From Bacteroidota bacterium (GTDB lineage: Bacteria > Bacteroidota > Ignavibacteria > Ignavibacteriales > Ignavibacteriaceae), in contig JADFLR010000016.1 in the NCBI GenBank assembly GCA_022564295.1, positions 19,789-83,788 on the forward strand: a stretch of DNA of 64,000 bases, given 5' to 3'. The notes under the pieces are model-generated. The model saw only the letters and a program-made list of their open reading frames with translations. It was not told where the DNA came from and searched no databases. Numbering within the stretch: the first letter of the stretch is position 1; every line of letters begins with the position of its first letter. Made by a program: the position numbers and the translations under genes. Shown here in pieces: positions 46,105 through 56,283 of this stretch.

Positions 46105-48165
46105 CTATTTCATTTTAAGCACTACGAAAGTGATGTCGTCATCAGGGTCGTCACCGTTTAGCCATTCAGAACCAACATTTTTTAAGTGTTCAATAATTTC
46201 TTTCGCATTATTTGAAGCAACTTTTTCATATTCTGTAGTAACTCTATCGTAACCAAACATTTCTTTTTTACCATTAAACAATTCTGGTAAACCATCGCTA
46301 AGCAGTAATAACGTATCTCCTGACTTAAGCTCTGTAGTTTTTATTTGATAAGGAAAATCATTAACTGCACCTAAAGGCATTCCCTTTAAGATAATTTCTT
46401 CCACTTTTTTATTTTCACTTCTATATAGCAGGGCATGCGGCATTCCAGCAGCTGACATTGTTAGATTATTACCTTTAATCTTTAACAAAGAAAGACACAT
46501 CGACATTGATGGTAATTGCATTCCTTTAATAACGCGGTTAAATTCCTGAAAAGTAAAAATTATGTCCGGATTGTTTACATAAGAATTAAAAATACTTTTA
46601 GCAGCAGTAACCATAGTTCCCGCTTTCATTCCGTGTCCCGTTGCATCGCCTATTACAACCGTAAGTGTGCCTTCCACATCAACATGAAAATCATAGTAAT
46701 CTCCACCGACTTCTGTTGCGGTTTGCATATAAACTGCAATATCGAGATGAGGTAGCTGTGGCAATTCTTTAGGAAGCATAGAAAGCTGCAACTGGCGGGC
46801 TTCCTCAAGTTCTTTGGTTTTTCTTTCGTTTTCTGCTTCTGCTCTTTGAGCTCTGAGTTTTTGCTCAAGTTCTTTTTTTGATAGTTCCTTTACGTTTTGT
46901 AACTGTTTAGCAAGATCTTTATTTGTTAAAGCAATATCCCGGGCAAGATAAACAGACATTGTGATCGGTAAGCTTAGTAAACCCGTAAAGAAAATTATTA
47001 ATCCAACAAGACTGCTTATACTTATACCAAAAATCCCAACGATGAACAACAGAACCACAAATAAAACGAATACAATAACTCCTGAGCCAATAATATTTGA
47101 ATTAGGTTTTTTATTTTTTATTGCAACTATAATTACTCTTAATCCTTCCAGGGTAAGAAGAAAAATAGATGCTAATATTACTTTCTCTGCAACCGATGGC
47201 GGTGCCAAGCTTAATATAATCCCAATAACAACTATAGATACATAAATGAAAATGATATAAAATTGCTTGGGTAGTTTATCATAGAATATTGAATAAAGAA
47301 ATCCTAAGTAGAATGGAAAAACAAATAGTAGTGAAGAGGTTGTGAATGCATTTATCAATGAGATTGCTGTCAAATCGCTCTCTATATATCTGCGCACCAT
47401 TGATGCAAAAAATATTACCGAGATGCTGAAGTTAAAAAGTGCAAAGTAGAGATTTTCTTTTCTGTCTGAATAAAAAATGAAAAGTGATATGTAAAGTAAG
47501 AACAAGGCAAAGAATAAACCTGCAATACCAATATTAACTCCTAATGTTGTTCTTTCATTATTTACTTTATTCAGAATGGATTCATCGATTGCTCTTACTT
47601 TTAGGTAAAAACCAATATAATCAAACCAAGCTCTAAACCACTCTTCATCATCTATCGCAATCTTATTTGAATACCTGACTGCCAGTACATAGATTGTACT
47701 GCTATCGAGTACAACTGCGAAAGGAATACCTTTTTGTAAATGAGGAGTTTCGGTTATAGTATCATTACCAATTTCCCCGAGTTTTTTAATCAACCTTCCG
47801 TTCAGGTATAACTCTGAAGCCCCGTTTTGCCAGTCTTCAAACGCTAACACTTTAAATCGAAGTGAAGAATCGATTTTAATTACAGTTCTAAACCATCCTA
47901 TCCCCTTCCAGGTACCTTCGGGAAATTCTTCAATCTCCATTTTTGTTTTTAAAGTATCCCAATTAGAATCATCAAAGGTTGGTGAAGCCCAGGAAGAATC
48001 ATCACCTGCATGATAATGCCAAACATCAGTTAAGGAAATTGCTTTATCGGTGATGCTATCGGCATTTATATATATAGTATCAATCGTTTGAGCATTGATT
48101 GTTGCTGAAATACCACCAAGAAAAAAGAAGAGGGCAAATAATTTTTTATGAAATCTTTTACTCAT
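46105..48165 (-). CDS. 7TM receptor with cytoplasmic SpoIIE/PP2C phosphatase
   Basis: 686 residues. A signal peptide and a jelly-roll extracellular domain (WHYHAGDDSSWASPTFDDSN; 7TMR-DISM type) precede seven membrane helices (about 210-410). A coiled coil (KELEQKLRAQRAEAENERK) leads to a PP2C/SpoIIE domain with GGDYYDF, IGDATGHGMKAG, LSDGLPELF and DDDITFVVLKM. The four acidic metal ligands are present. It would sense an extracellular ligand and dephosphorylate the STAS protein encoded just downstream. Confidence 0.88.
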   Translation of the reverse strand: MSKRFHKKLFALFFFLGGISATINAQTIDTIYINADSITDKAISLTDVWHYHAGDDSSWASPTFDDSNWDTLKTKMEIEEFPEGTWKGIGWFRTVIKIDSSLRFKVLAFEDWQNGASELYLNGRLIKKLGEIGNDTITETPHLQKGIPFAVVLDSSTIYVLAVRYSNKIAIDDEEWFRAWFDYIGFYLKVRAIDESILNKVNNERTTLGVNIGIAGLFFALFLLYISLFIFYSDRKENLYFALFNFSISVIFFASMVRRYIESDLTAISLINAFTTSSLLFVFPFYLGFLYSIFYDKLPKQFYIIFIYVSIVVIGIILSLAPPSVAEKVILASIFLLTLEGLRVIIVAIKNKKPNSNIIGSGVIVFVLFVVLLFIVGIFGISISSLVGLIIFFTGLLSLPITMSVYLARDIALTNKDLAKQLQNVKELSKKELEQKLRAQRAEAENERKTKELEEARQLQLSMLPKELPQLPHLDIAVYMQTATEVGGDYYDFHVDVEGTLTVVIGDATGHGMKAGTMVTAAKSIFNSYVNNPDIIFTFQEFNRVIKGMQLPSMSMCLSLLKIKGNNLTMSAAGMPHALLYRSENKKVEEIILKGMPLGAVNDFPYQIKTTELKSGDTLLLLSDGLPELFNGKKEMFGYDRVTTEYEKVASNNAKEIIEHLKNVGSEWLNGDDPDDDITFVVLKMK

Positions 48166-48275
48166 ATAAACTAATTTACTAAAAATAATTATTTACTTTA
48201 GTTTTATCACTATCCGTCTTCGATTCGATTCTATGCTTAAAATATTTTTTAATCGAAACTTCGCAGAGATCAAAA

Positions 48276-48360
48276 CTACTTAACCTTGATGACGACAAAA
48301 GTTACATCGTCATCCGGTTCTTTGCCGTTTACCCATTGCGAAGCTTCATCATTCAAATAC
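48276..48360 (-). pseudogene. 3' remnant of a SpoIIE phosphatase gene
   Basis: 28 codons read YLNDEASQWVNGKEPDDDVT FVVIKVK then TAG. Split at the break, these match the ends of both flanking phosphatases (SEWLNGDDPDDDITFVVL and SAWVGNAEPDDDVTFVVL). Nothing upstream belongs to the gene; 48361 onward is unrelated AT-rich sequence and the cupin gene. It is debris from a third paralogue. Confidence 0.75.
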
Positions 48361-48423
48361 TAAATAATATCCCCACTCAAAGCCCCCAGCCTTGAGTGGA
48401 GATTTGATAGATGTATTAAAAGA

Positions 48424-48798
48424 TTACTTCTTCAGTTCAACAAGAATAAGTTCGAATGGTTTGTCACCTACATTTTTCGGAAGATGTTTTCCTGCCGGCT
48501 CCCAGACTGCCTGTCCTTCTGTTGCCGCCATTTCTACTACCTCTCCGTCCGGCAAATTAAACTCAACCTGATTATCTGTCAGAAACACTGCCACATTATC
48601 AGGATGATAATGCATAACGGATTTTTCTCCTGGACCATAAGTAATCCGCAATACACGCACATCATCGTTTTCGAATACTACTTTGTAATGGTTAGAATCC
48701 ACCTTAGCTGGATCCTGAGCCAATGCCGATCCTGAAAAAAGTAAAACGAAGAGCAATACTACCAAACTGGTAAGTATAGAATAAGATAGGTTTTTCAT
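48424..48798 (-). CDS. Secreted cupin-domain protein
   Basis: 124 residues: a signal peptide (YSILTSLVVLLFVLLFSGSALA) and a single small cupin barrel with the metal-binding-like segments VMHYHPDNVAVFLTD and VWEPAGKHLPKNV. Histidines 2 apart in HYH and the later H in GKHLPKN could bind a metal. Single-domain cupins of this kind are periplasmic and their substrates are unknown. It does not share domain features with its signalling neighbours. Confidence 0.78.
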   Translation of the reverse strand: MKNLSYSILTSLVVLLFVLLFSGSALAQDPAKVDSNHYKVVFENDDVRVLRITYGPGEKSVMHYHPDNVAVFLTDNQVEFNLPDGEVVEMAATEGQAVWEPAGKHLPKNVGDKPFELILVELKK

Positions 48799-49015
48799 AA
48801 TGAAACCTCCTATAATGATATTATTATAAATGAATTAATTTTGAACTGCACATGGCAGAACTTTTATCCCTGCCTTTAAATCAAATTAACACTCGAAGCT
48901 TTCTTCGCTGCCTTCATTATTTTCTCAACTGTAATAAGAAATGTTGTTATAAATATTTACTAAACTAACCTTGTCAAATGCAGCAATGGTTGTGGCTAAA
49001 CTGGAAACATTATCT

Positions 49016-49050
49016 GTCTTCGTCCGTCAATTGCCAGACTCCGTCGGAAC
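49016..49050. repeat. Possible dispersed repeat
   Basis: TCCGTCAATTGCCAGACTCC followed by GTCGGAA has the look of a recurrent Ignavibacteria intergenic repeat (TCCGACGGAGTCTGGCAATT on the other strand). It appears once in the window, so the repeat status is from memory of the pattern only. Confidence 0.3.
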
Positions 49051-49060
49051 TTCCTTTTTT

Positions 49061-52000
49061 TTATTTCATTTTTAGCACTACAAACGTAACGTCGTCATCC
49101 GGTTCTGCATTGCCAACCCACGCGGAGCCCGCATTTTTCATATGTTCAATAATTTCCTCTGGAGATTTATGCGCGCTTTTACTGAACTCCTGCACTACCC
49201 TTTCGTAGCTGAACATCTCTTTATCTTTATTAAATAATTCCGGTAAGCCATCGCTCAAAAGAAGCATTGTGTCTCCAGGATTAATTGTTGTTTCTTTAAG
49301 CTGATAAGGGAAATTACTGAATGCACCGAGAGGCATTCCTTTCAATACAATTTCTTCCACAGCCATATCCTGCTTCCTGTAAATTAAGGCGGGCGGCATT
49401 CCCGCAGCAGACATTATTATTTTATTTCCCTGAATCTTTAGAATAGTCAGACACATTGATAGCATATGGATGTTCATCTGCTTAATACATCTTGTTATCT
49501 CACTAAAAGTAAAAAGTATATCCGGATTTGCAGAGTGTGTACTGAATAAACTTTTTGTAGCAGTTACCATAGTTCCGGCTTTCATTCCGTGCCCTGTTGC
49601 ATCACCAATTACCACAGTAAGTGTTCCATCCATTCCAACGTGAAAATCATAATAATCACCCCCGACTTCTGTTGCGGTTTTCATATATACAGCTATATCC
49701 AGATTCGGAAGTTGCGGAAGTTCTTTCGGCAGCATAGAAAGCTGAAGCTGACGTGCTTCCTCAAGTTCTTTACTTTTTCGATCGTTCTCTGCCTCGGCAA
49801 GTTGTGCTCTCATCTCCGTTTCATGCATTACTAATTTCTGTTTTGCTTTTGCAAGTAATCGTCTTCGCTGAAAACGATCCACACCAAACACTCCCAGCAC
49901 AAGAACTAACCCATAAATTATATAAGCAAAAGTTGTTCTCCACCAGGGAGGAAGAATAGTTATAGAAATTGTTTTTTCTTTATCACTCCAAATTCCATCA
50001 CCATTGGCTGCTTTTAGTCTAAAGACATAATCACCGGGATCGAGGTTGGTAAATGATGCATAATGTAATTTGCTGTAAACCCAATCTTCGTTAAATCCTT
50101 CCAACTTATATGCTATCTGGTTTCGTGCAGGTCGTGAATAATGAATAGGTGCAAACTGAAAAGCAATATCATTTTGTGAATAGTCCAGGGTTATTTCTTC
50201 TGTGTCATTTAAATCTTTTTTTAATGCAGAGGTTGTAATATCATCAAACACAGATACATCAGATACTTTAATATCGGTAATTACTATTTTTGGTTTTGTT
50301 TGATTTGTTCTTCCCGGGATAAAATAATTTACCCCATTATCTCCGCCGAAATACAATTCTCCATTATTTGTTTTCCATGTAGCCAGAGAGTATGAGTAAC
50401 CTTGTAATCCATCCTTTATATCAATATTTATAAAAGTTTCTTTTTCACCTTCTGAATTTCTGACCAGCGTTGTTAAACCTGCTGCGCTGCTGATCCATAA
50501 ATTCCCATAATTATCTTCTTGAATTGCACCAATTAAATTTGTAGGTAGACCATCTTTCTCGGTAAAAAATTTAATTTCCTCTGTTTTAGGATTTAGTTTC
50601 CCCAATCCGATTGGTGAAGAAAACCAGACAATCCCTTTACTGTCTTCCAAAATATTATATACATCGTTATTAATCACAAAATCAGAAACAGCATCAACGT
50701 TTTTATTATACTGAATAAATTTGCCGTTACTTAAATTGTACTTAAAAAGACCCTGACTTGTTGTTCCAATCCACAAAATACTTTCATAGGATTTACTTAT
50801 AAATATCGAATTAGTGATCTCCAATAACATATAGCTTTTATTTTTTCTCTCTTCCTCAATTCTATCCGTAAAATAATTAAACTGACTAGCACCTAGTTTG
50901 ATAACCTGAATTCCCCAAAGAGTAGAATCTTTTGGTGATTGAACATTATAATTTCCATAAGAATGTCCAACGTCAGATAGGAATTTAAGTTTGTATTTAC
51001 CCTCTTTTAATTGTAAGGTTTGAACCATTATTCTATTCTTCATCCCGCCCTGGAAATGAAATGAATCCCTAAATTTGCCCATACTCCAAATGATATTTTT
51101 ATCTTCATCTTCAAGCCATCCGTAATCATACATTACTTCCAAATTTGCTTGTCCTTCACCAACACCAATAATTATTATTTGAGAACTGTCAGAAACTTCA
51201 AATTCATCTTCCAATAATTTTTGCTCACCTACTTTAAGAATTGAGGCAATTGGTTGTGAAGAATTTATAAGATTTATTAAGTCTGCTTGCAATTCAGGTT
51301 TGAATTCTCGATTAAGGACGGAAGGTATTTTCTTAATAATATTTTGATTTGGATATAAGATATCCACTCCACCTCTGTGTGCAACAAATAATCGTCCGGC
51401 TCTATCAAATTTTAAATCATTAATATAGAAAGCAGTGTAAAGTGGTATTTCATCGGCAAAATAATGCTTAACCTTTCCATTAATTTGATTAACCTGGTCT
51501 AATCCAGCATCACTTCCAATCCAAAGATTATTCCCTGCGTCAATTGTTAAAGCGAAGATATTATTACTTGAAATACTGTTTGAATTTTGTTTGAATCTGT
51601 AATTTTTATATTCCCCGGTTTCAATATTTTGCCAAAATACTCCTAACCCGGCTGTTCCTATTGCTGCCCAATTACCCTGTTCACTTTTTGCAACTGATGT
51701 TATTCTATCCGCAGGAGAATTAGTTTTTAAGTTTTCCGGTATTGTAAGAACATTCATAGGCTGTTTGTTTGGATCGACTTTATATAATCCGTCCAGTCTT
51801 GTTCCTATCCATATGTTTCCAAAGCTATCTTGAAATAATGAAAGGATAGCTGCAGATTTGATACTGTTTTTACTATTGCTACTTCCGGTAAAATGAAAAA
51901 ATTTATTATCAACCGGATTATATCTGTATAAACCGTCATCTAATGTAGCAAGCCAAAGAAAGCCTGCTTTATCCTTTAAAATATTAATTATCCCTTTGGA

Positions 52001-52807
52001 GAAGTATGTAGAAATCGGCTTTGAAAATATTCCAATTTTCTCCAACTTTTTATTATTTCTATAATAAATTATTAGTGATTCTTCTCCTCCAATCCATATT
52101 CTATTAAATTCGTCTTCATGAAGAACTAATAAACTAACACCTGCTTCATTATTTCCTAAATTATTATATAAATGGAATTCATCATCAACTTTGCTGTAAT
52201 AGAATATCCCCGAACCATAATCAAGCGCTAATATTTTCTGATTCGAAGTTTCAATAATTGAAAATATATCTCCATTAAATATTTCTTCATCATTTAAAAT
52301 GAACTTTATTCTTTTTGTAGTCATTGTTTCCGGATTAAGTAAATGTACACCAAATGCATCGGTCCCTATCCAGATTTTATTTTTTTTATCAATGAAGATT
52401 TTATTAATGATTGGTTGATTTAAATTTTGTTCTCTATCAAAGTTTACACTGATAAACTTATCGTCTTTTCTATCATATTTTGCTAGTACATTGCTGCCGC
52501 CAATCCATAAGTCACCATTACTATCTTCACTTATCGTTCTAATTGAATTACCAGGTAAACTTGTACTATCAGATGGATTATTTTTATAAACCTTAAACTC
52601 ATATCCATCATATCTACTCAAACCGTCATTTGTGCCAAGCCAAAGAAAACCGTACTTATCTTCAATAATAGTATTTATAGTTGGATTGGAAAGTCCTTGA
52701 GGAATTGAAAAATTTTCAAAAACAAAATTCTCTTGTGGAAAAATTATTATTATAAAGAATAATATGTTTACTGCTATCCAAATGTGTTTTAACATACGCC
52801 TATCCAA
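49061..52807 (-). CDS. Hybrid propeller sensor with SpoIIE/PP2C phosphatase
   Basis: 1248 residues. After a signal peptide, repeated Reg_prop blades (DKYGFLWLGTNDGLSRYDG, then NIWIGTRLDGL-like repeats) form a large periplasmic double propeller to about 800. A Y_Y_Y-type domain (YKLEGFNEDWVYSKLHYASF) and one membrane helix (AYIIYGLVLVLGVFGV, about 955) follow. The output is a SpoIIE phosphatase (GGDYYDF, GDATGHGMKAG, LSDGLPELF) rather than a histidine kinase. The coiled coil and phosphatase are nearly the same as in the 7TM protein at 46105, so the output module was duplicated or converted. It should feed the STAS/RsbW switch. Confidence 0.9.
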   Translation of the reverse strand: MDRRMLKHIWIAVNILFFIIIIFPQENFVFENFSIPQGLSNPTINTIIEDKYGFLWLGTNDGLSRYDGYEFKVYKNNPSDSTSLPGNSIRTISEDSNGDLWIGGSNVLAKYDRKDDKFISVNFDREQNLNQPIINKIFIDKKNKIWIGTDAFGVHLLNPETMTTKRIKFILNDEEIFNGDIFSIIETSNQKILALDYGSGIFYYSKVDDEFHLYNNLGNNEAGVSLLVLHEDEFNRIWIGGEESLIIYYRNNKKLEKIGIFSKPISTYFSKGIINILKDKAGFLWLATLDDGLYRYNPVDNKFFHFTGSSNSKNSIKSAAILSLFQDSFGNIWIGTRLDGLYKVDPNKQPMNVLTIPENLKTNSPADRITSVAKSEQGNWAAIGTAGLGVFWQNIETGEYKNYRFKQNSNSISSNNIFALTIDAGNNLWIGSDAGLDQVNQINGKVKHYFADEIPLYTAFYINDLKFDRAGRLFVAHRGGVDILYPNQNIIKKIPSVLNREFKPELQADLINLINSSQPIASILKVGEQKLLEDEFEVSDSSQIIIIGVGEGQANLEVMYDYGWLEDEDKNIIWSMGKFRDSFHFQGGMKNRIMVQTLQLKEGKYKLKFLSDVGHSYGNYNVQSPKDSTLWGIQVIKLGASQFNYFTDRIEEERKNKSYMLLEITNSIFISKSYESILWIGTTSQGLFKYNLSNGKFIQYNKNVDAVSDFVINNDVYNILEDSKGIVWFSSPIGLGKLNPKTEEIKFFTEKDGLPTNLIGAIQEDNYGNLWISSAAGLTTLVRNSEGEKETFINIDIKDGLQGYSYSLATWKTNNGELYFGGDNGVNYFIPGRTNQTKPKIVITDIKVSDVSVFDDITTSALKKDLNDTEEITLDYSQNDIAFQFAPIHYSRPARNQIAYKLEGFNEDWVYSKLHYASFTNLDPGDYVFRLKAANGDGIWSDKEKTISITILPPWWRTTFAYIIYGLVLVLGVFGVDRFQRRRLLAKAKQKLVMHETEMRAQLAEAENDRKSKELEEARQLQLSMLPKELPQLPNLDIAVYMKTATEVGGDYYDFHVGMDGTLTVVIGDATGHGMKAGTMVTATKSLFSTHSANPDILFTFSEITRCIKQMNIHMLSMCLTILKIQGNKIIMSAAGMPPALIYRKQDMAVEEIVLKGMPLGAFSNFPYQLKETTINPGDTMLLLSDGLPELFNKDKEMFSYERVVQEFSKSAHKSPEEIIEHMKNAGSAWVGNAEPDDDVTFVVLKMK

Positions 52808-52871
52808 AATATTTTTGTTGCTATTATATAATCCATATTAATTATGTATTGATATCAGAAGAGTTTAATGA

Positions 52872-54479
52872 TCAGTTTTTTCTGATAAGGTAGAGCACAG
52901 TAATATCATCACTTTGCTCGGCATTACCGGTAAATGATTTTACATCTTTTACGATTTTGTCAACGAACTCATTTGCAGTTTTTGTTTTATTCTGTAAGAA
53001 GAATTCCTCCATTCGCTCATCGGAGTATTCTTCTTCACTTTCATCCATTGCTTCAGGGATGCCGTCAGTATATAAAAATAATCTTTCATCTGTTTTTATC
53101 GTTAGATTTTCACCTTCATACGGAACACCAAAATCAAACATTCCCAATCCAACTCCGCCGGCTTCAATTTTTTGCATTGTTCCATTTTCTCTTAATAAAA
53201 GGATCGGGTTGTGTCCTGCATTAACAATATCAAGCTCACCTGTCTTTGCATCGAGAATAGTGATAAAGTAAGTTATAAATTTATCAGAAGGTGAAGCGTT
53301 ATAAATTATTTTGTTCAGCTTGTCAGCCATTTCAGGCAGAGGTGTTTTATTATCGAGGTAAGCATACAAAGAAGCATTCAAAGTGTTTACAAGTAATGAT
53401 GCAGCTATTCCCTTTCCGGCAACATCTGCAATAACAAGTGCAAAACGATCATCACCAAGATCAATGCAATCGTAGTAATCACCGCCAACCTCTCTTGATG
53501 GAATGTTTATACCTGCTACGTCATAACCCGGAATCTTAGGAAGCTCTCGTGGTATAACCTTTTGCTGGATTGATGCAGCGACATCAATTTCCTGTTCAAT
53601 TCTTTCCTTTACAAGTGCTTCCTGGTGAAGGAATTCATTTTCTATTGCAGCATTAACCTGTCTTGCAATTGCTTCGAGCAGAAGTTTATCAAGGTCTGTA
53701 TATTCAGCAGCGCCTGTTCTGCTCTCTTTATTAGCGAGAGTAAAAATATATTCTTTTCCCTGGTAAGTAAATGATGCGGAAATTTTATTTTCACTTCCGG
53801 TAATCATTGAAGATTCCATTCCAGGCGGGAATAATATTTCATCTGTTGTTTCTTCATCTTTGGTTATCAGTATTAGAGCATGAGAAGTATCGGTTAGCAC
53901 AGCCGCTCGTTGAAGTGCCAGTTCAAAAAGTAATTTCCTGTTCTCAAACTTCGAAAGATCAATTCCTGTATCAATCAAATTGTTAAGCTGCAAAACTCTC
54001 TGGTTTAACTCGAAGATCAGTTCTTTTTCTTTTTGTCTGTTCAGAAATGATTGATATGCATTATCAAGTAATTGAAGAAATATTTGAAGTGTAATCTTAT
54101 CAAATTCTGTAAAATCAGATTTATCTAACTTTGCACCCACAGTTATTCCAAAGACAGAATTATCAATTAGAGGAAGATTTGCACAAACTTTCACATCTTC
54201 ATTCAAATCATATTCAATCTGCATCCTGTTACCGTTATTGGTTATCAAACATTCCGTGTTTTTTTCTTTTTTACCATACATCATCTTCCAGGTTGCATCT
54301 GAATCTTTTTTATAAAAGAGGTTAACATCAGTAACCAGAAAATTCCCCCTTAATAAAGTCGCAAAGTGTTTTGCCATCTCATTAATTGATTTTGATTCGG
54401 AAAGTATTTCAAATCCTTCCTGAAAGGAATCAACCTGGAGTGCAAGTTTTTCTACGATATTTGTTTGTGATGGATCCAA
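52872..54479 (-). CDS. Cytoplasmic GAF-like domain SpoIIE/PP2C phosphatase
   Basis: 535 residues without membrane segments. The first ~290 residues resemble one or two GAF-like sensing domains (LVTDVNLFYKKDSDATWKMM; FELALQRAAVLTDTSHALIL). A coiled coil with VKERIEQEIDVAASIQQKVI leads to the RsbU-like phosphatase: EVGGDYYDCIDLGDDRF, IADVAGKGIAASLLV, FLYTDGIPEAMDESEEEY and QSDDITVLYLI. It lies 164 bp upstream-to-downstream from the STAS gene at 54643 and should dephosphorylate it. Confidence 0.88.
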   Translation of the reverse strand: MDPSQTNIVEKLALQVDSFQEGFEILSESKSINEMAKHFATLLRGNFLVTDVNLFYKKDSDATWKMMYGKKEKNTECLITNNGNRMQIEYDLNEDVKVCANLPLIDNSVFGITVGAKLDKSDFTEFDKITLQIFLQLLDNAYQSFLNRQKEKELIFELNQRVLQLNNLIDTGIDLSKFENRKLLFELALQRAAVLTDTSHALILITKDEETTDEILFPPGMESSMITGSENKISASFTYQGKEYIFTLANKESRTGAAEYTDLDKLLLEAIARQVNAAIENEFLHQEALVKERIEQEIDVAASIQQKVIPRELPKIPGYDVAGINIPSREVGGDYYDCIDLGDDRFALVIADVAGKGIAASLLVNTLNASLYAYLDNKTPLPEMADKLNKIIYNASPSDKFITYFITILDAKTGELDIVNAGHNPILLLRENGTMQKIEAGGVGLGMFDFGVPYEGENLTIKTDERLFLYTDGIPEAMDESEEEYSDERMEEFFLQNKTKTANEFVDKIVKDVKSFTGNAEQSDDITVLYLIRKN

Positions 54480-54642
54480 AAAGCAATTACTAAAAATTTG
54501 TTGTAATGATTTATATTGTAATCGAAATTTTTACCGCGAATATCATCAATCTTAATCATTATTTGTATTTAAAAAAATGAATTAAGAACGCGGAATATAG
54601 TTTATCAATTTAGGATTTTATTTATTCGATGATCAATTTACT

Positions 54643-54984
54643 TTACTTACTCAGCGCGTCTTCAATTGAATCGGCTTTTTCAGCAAATGTAAACAAGCCC
54701 ATAATGTTGAACGTTTTTTCAATAGTCGGATCAAGACCAGTAAAATAAAGTTTACCTTTATTCTCATTTAACTTTTCAATAATCTCAATCAGGTAAGAAA
54801 TACCTATGGAGTTAACCACCTTAGAATCCTGCAGATCCATTATAACTTTTTTTACCCCTTCATCTTTATGCTTCATAAATTCTTCCGTTATTTTCTCGCC
54901 GGCAGTATTATTTATATACCCGCTTGTTTTCATAATCAAAGCATTATTTTTGAATTCAGATGTAAGATTAAAATCCGTTAACAT
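54643..54984 (-). CDS. STAS-domain anti-anti-sigma factor (RsbV-like)
   Basis: 113 residues: LIMKTSGYINNTAGEKI, then VIMDLQDSKVVNSIGISYLI with S59 as the likely phosphorylation site, then GKLYFTGLDPTIEKTFNIMG. It sits 12 bp after the RsbW-like kinase gene, the classic RsbW/RsbV pair in one operon. Confidence 0.9.
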   Translation of the reverse strand: MLTDFNLTSEFKNNALIMKTSGYINNTAGEKITEEFMKHKDEGVKKVIMDLQDSKVVNSIGISYLIEIIEKLNENKGKLYFTGLDPTIEKTFNIMGLFTFAEKADSIEDALSK

Positions 54985-54996
54985 TTACTTCTCCTA

Positions 54997-55416
54997 TTAA
55001 ACTAAATTTTTAATAATCGTTATTTTCGTTCCGGTTGGCCCGGATTCGATAATAAAATCGTCTGACATTGATTTCATTAGTTTTAATCCCCATCCCCTTT
55101 TACTTGTACCGCCAATCTTATCAGAAATTTGAGGTTCCTCAATCTCTTCAGGATTAAATCCCTTGCCGTAATCGGTAACAAGAATTATTAACTTTTCTTT
55201 TGTCATGGTAAACTCAACGTTAATATACGGATTATCATCTCCGGCATGTTCTAACCCGTTTATAACGGCTTCAGTAACCAGTATTCTTGCTTCACCAATT
55301 TTTTCATCTGAAATTCCAAGATGTCTACCCATTTTATCTAATCCCTCAAGTGCAACTAATTCTATATCTGGTACTTTTGGTAATTTTATTTCAAGATTAA
55401 TATTTTCATCTGCCAT
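54997..55416 (-). CDS. RsbW-like serine kinase / anti-sigma factor
   Basis: 139 residues, a GHKL (HATPase_c_2) fold: N-box in [12 protein letters not shown], the G1 motif [13 protein letters not shown] and G2 [14 protein letters not shown]. Such proteins phosphorylate the STAS antagonist and bind the sigma factor when the antagonist is phosphorylated. No sigma gene is visible in the window, so the controlled sigma or other target is encoded elsewhere. Confidence 0.9.
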   Translation of the reverse strand: MADENINLEIKLPKVPDIELVALEGLDKMGRHLGISDEKIGEARILVTEAVINGLEHAGDDNPYINVEFTMTKEKLIILVTDYGKGFNPEEIEEPQISDKIGGTSKRGWGLKLMKSMSDDFIIESGPTGTKITIIKNLV

Positions 55417-55786
55417 TAATTTACCTTTTATATAATTCCCTGAGCAATAAAATAGATAAGAAGATGTGTTTTATAAACTTGTTTCAATATCTACAAAATA
55501 AAAGAATTATCAAAATTATTGAAAAATATTAATTTGCAACTAATTAATACAAATGTATAACTTTATTTCAGAATAAAACTAGCTTATAAGTTACATATGG
55601 ATTCGCACTCGAATGAGGGCTAATATTTTAATTGATTATGAGAACCAATAATCGATTCAACTCGTTAAACCATTTAGAATACTATTTCAATTCTATTTAA
55701 GGATCTAAATCAAATTGATCTACAAATTATTCTGGCAGGTGATCAGAATAAATAACTCTAATCAACTAATATTAGGAGGTACTAAT
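55417..55786. other. Divergent intergenic region, 370 bp
   Basis: Carries presumed promoters for the switch operon (minus) and the NTF2-like gene (plus). An in-frame upstream extension of the latter (55715-55786) is rejected because the AGGAGGT at 55774-55780 places the start at 55787. No RNA or repeat seen. Confidence 0.45.
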
Positions 55787-56251
55787 ATGAAAGCTTTAAT
55801 TATAAGTTTCACTTTTTTGGCATTTTTGTTTTCAAGTACGCATTTGTTTGCACAAACATCTGCAGAAGATGAAGTAATTGCAATTACTTATGCTCAATGG
55901 AAGGCAAACATGGAAAAGAACACAGCAGAATCAAATAAAATTCTTGCTGATGATTACACCGAATTCAATGGGGGTTTCGCCACCCGTGTTGATGGTAAAG
56001 CATTAAATTCAAGGTTCGGGGAAGCCTTCGATAAAGGCTCGGGACAAGTAATTGCGGCCGAAATGCTTAACCCCAAAGTACAGGTATATGGTGATGTTGC
56101 TATTCTTACTTACAACTACGCTGGTGTAAACCAAAATAAAGATGGTGAGATAACCAATATTAAAGCAAAATCCACCCGCGTGTATGTAAAGATGGATGGA
56201 ACCTGGAAACTGGTTCATGCTAATTTTGGTTTTGATCCAACTAATAATTAA
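55787..56251 (+). CDS. Secreted NTF2-like (DUF4440/SnoaL-like) protein
   Basis: 154 residues from the ATG at 55787, chosen because AGGAGGT lies seven bases ahead and a signal peptide follows directly (MKALIISFTFLAFLFSSTHL). The mature part is an NTF2-like cone: AQWKANMEKNTAESNKILAD, DDYTEFNGGFATRVDGKA, VYGDVAILTYNYAG and WKLVHANFGF. The family includes isomerases and small-ligand binders; no catalytic residue set can be assigned. A hairpin follows its stop. Confidence 0.8.
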   Translation: MKALIISFTFLAFLFSSTHLFAQTSAEDEVIAITYAQWKANMEKNTAESNKILADDYTEFNGGFATRVDGKALNSRFGEAFDKGSGQVIAAEMLNPKVQVYGDVAILTYNYAGVNQNKDGEITNIKAKSTRVYVKMDGTWKLVHANFGFDPTNN

Positions 56252-56283
56252 CAATTGATAAAAAATCCTTAATGCATTCTCCT

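Noticed and set aside
54997..55416. Histidine kinase fragment
   Set aside because: There is no H-box; length and motifs fit a complete RsbW-like serine kinase, and it pairs with a STAS gene 12 bp away.
55715..55786. Upstream extension of the NTF2-like gene
   Set aside because: The AGGAGGT at 55774-55780 and the signal peptide place the start at 55787.
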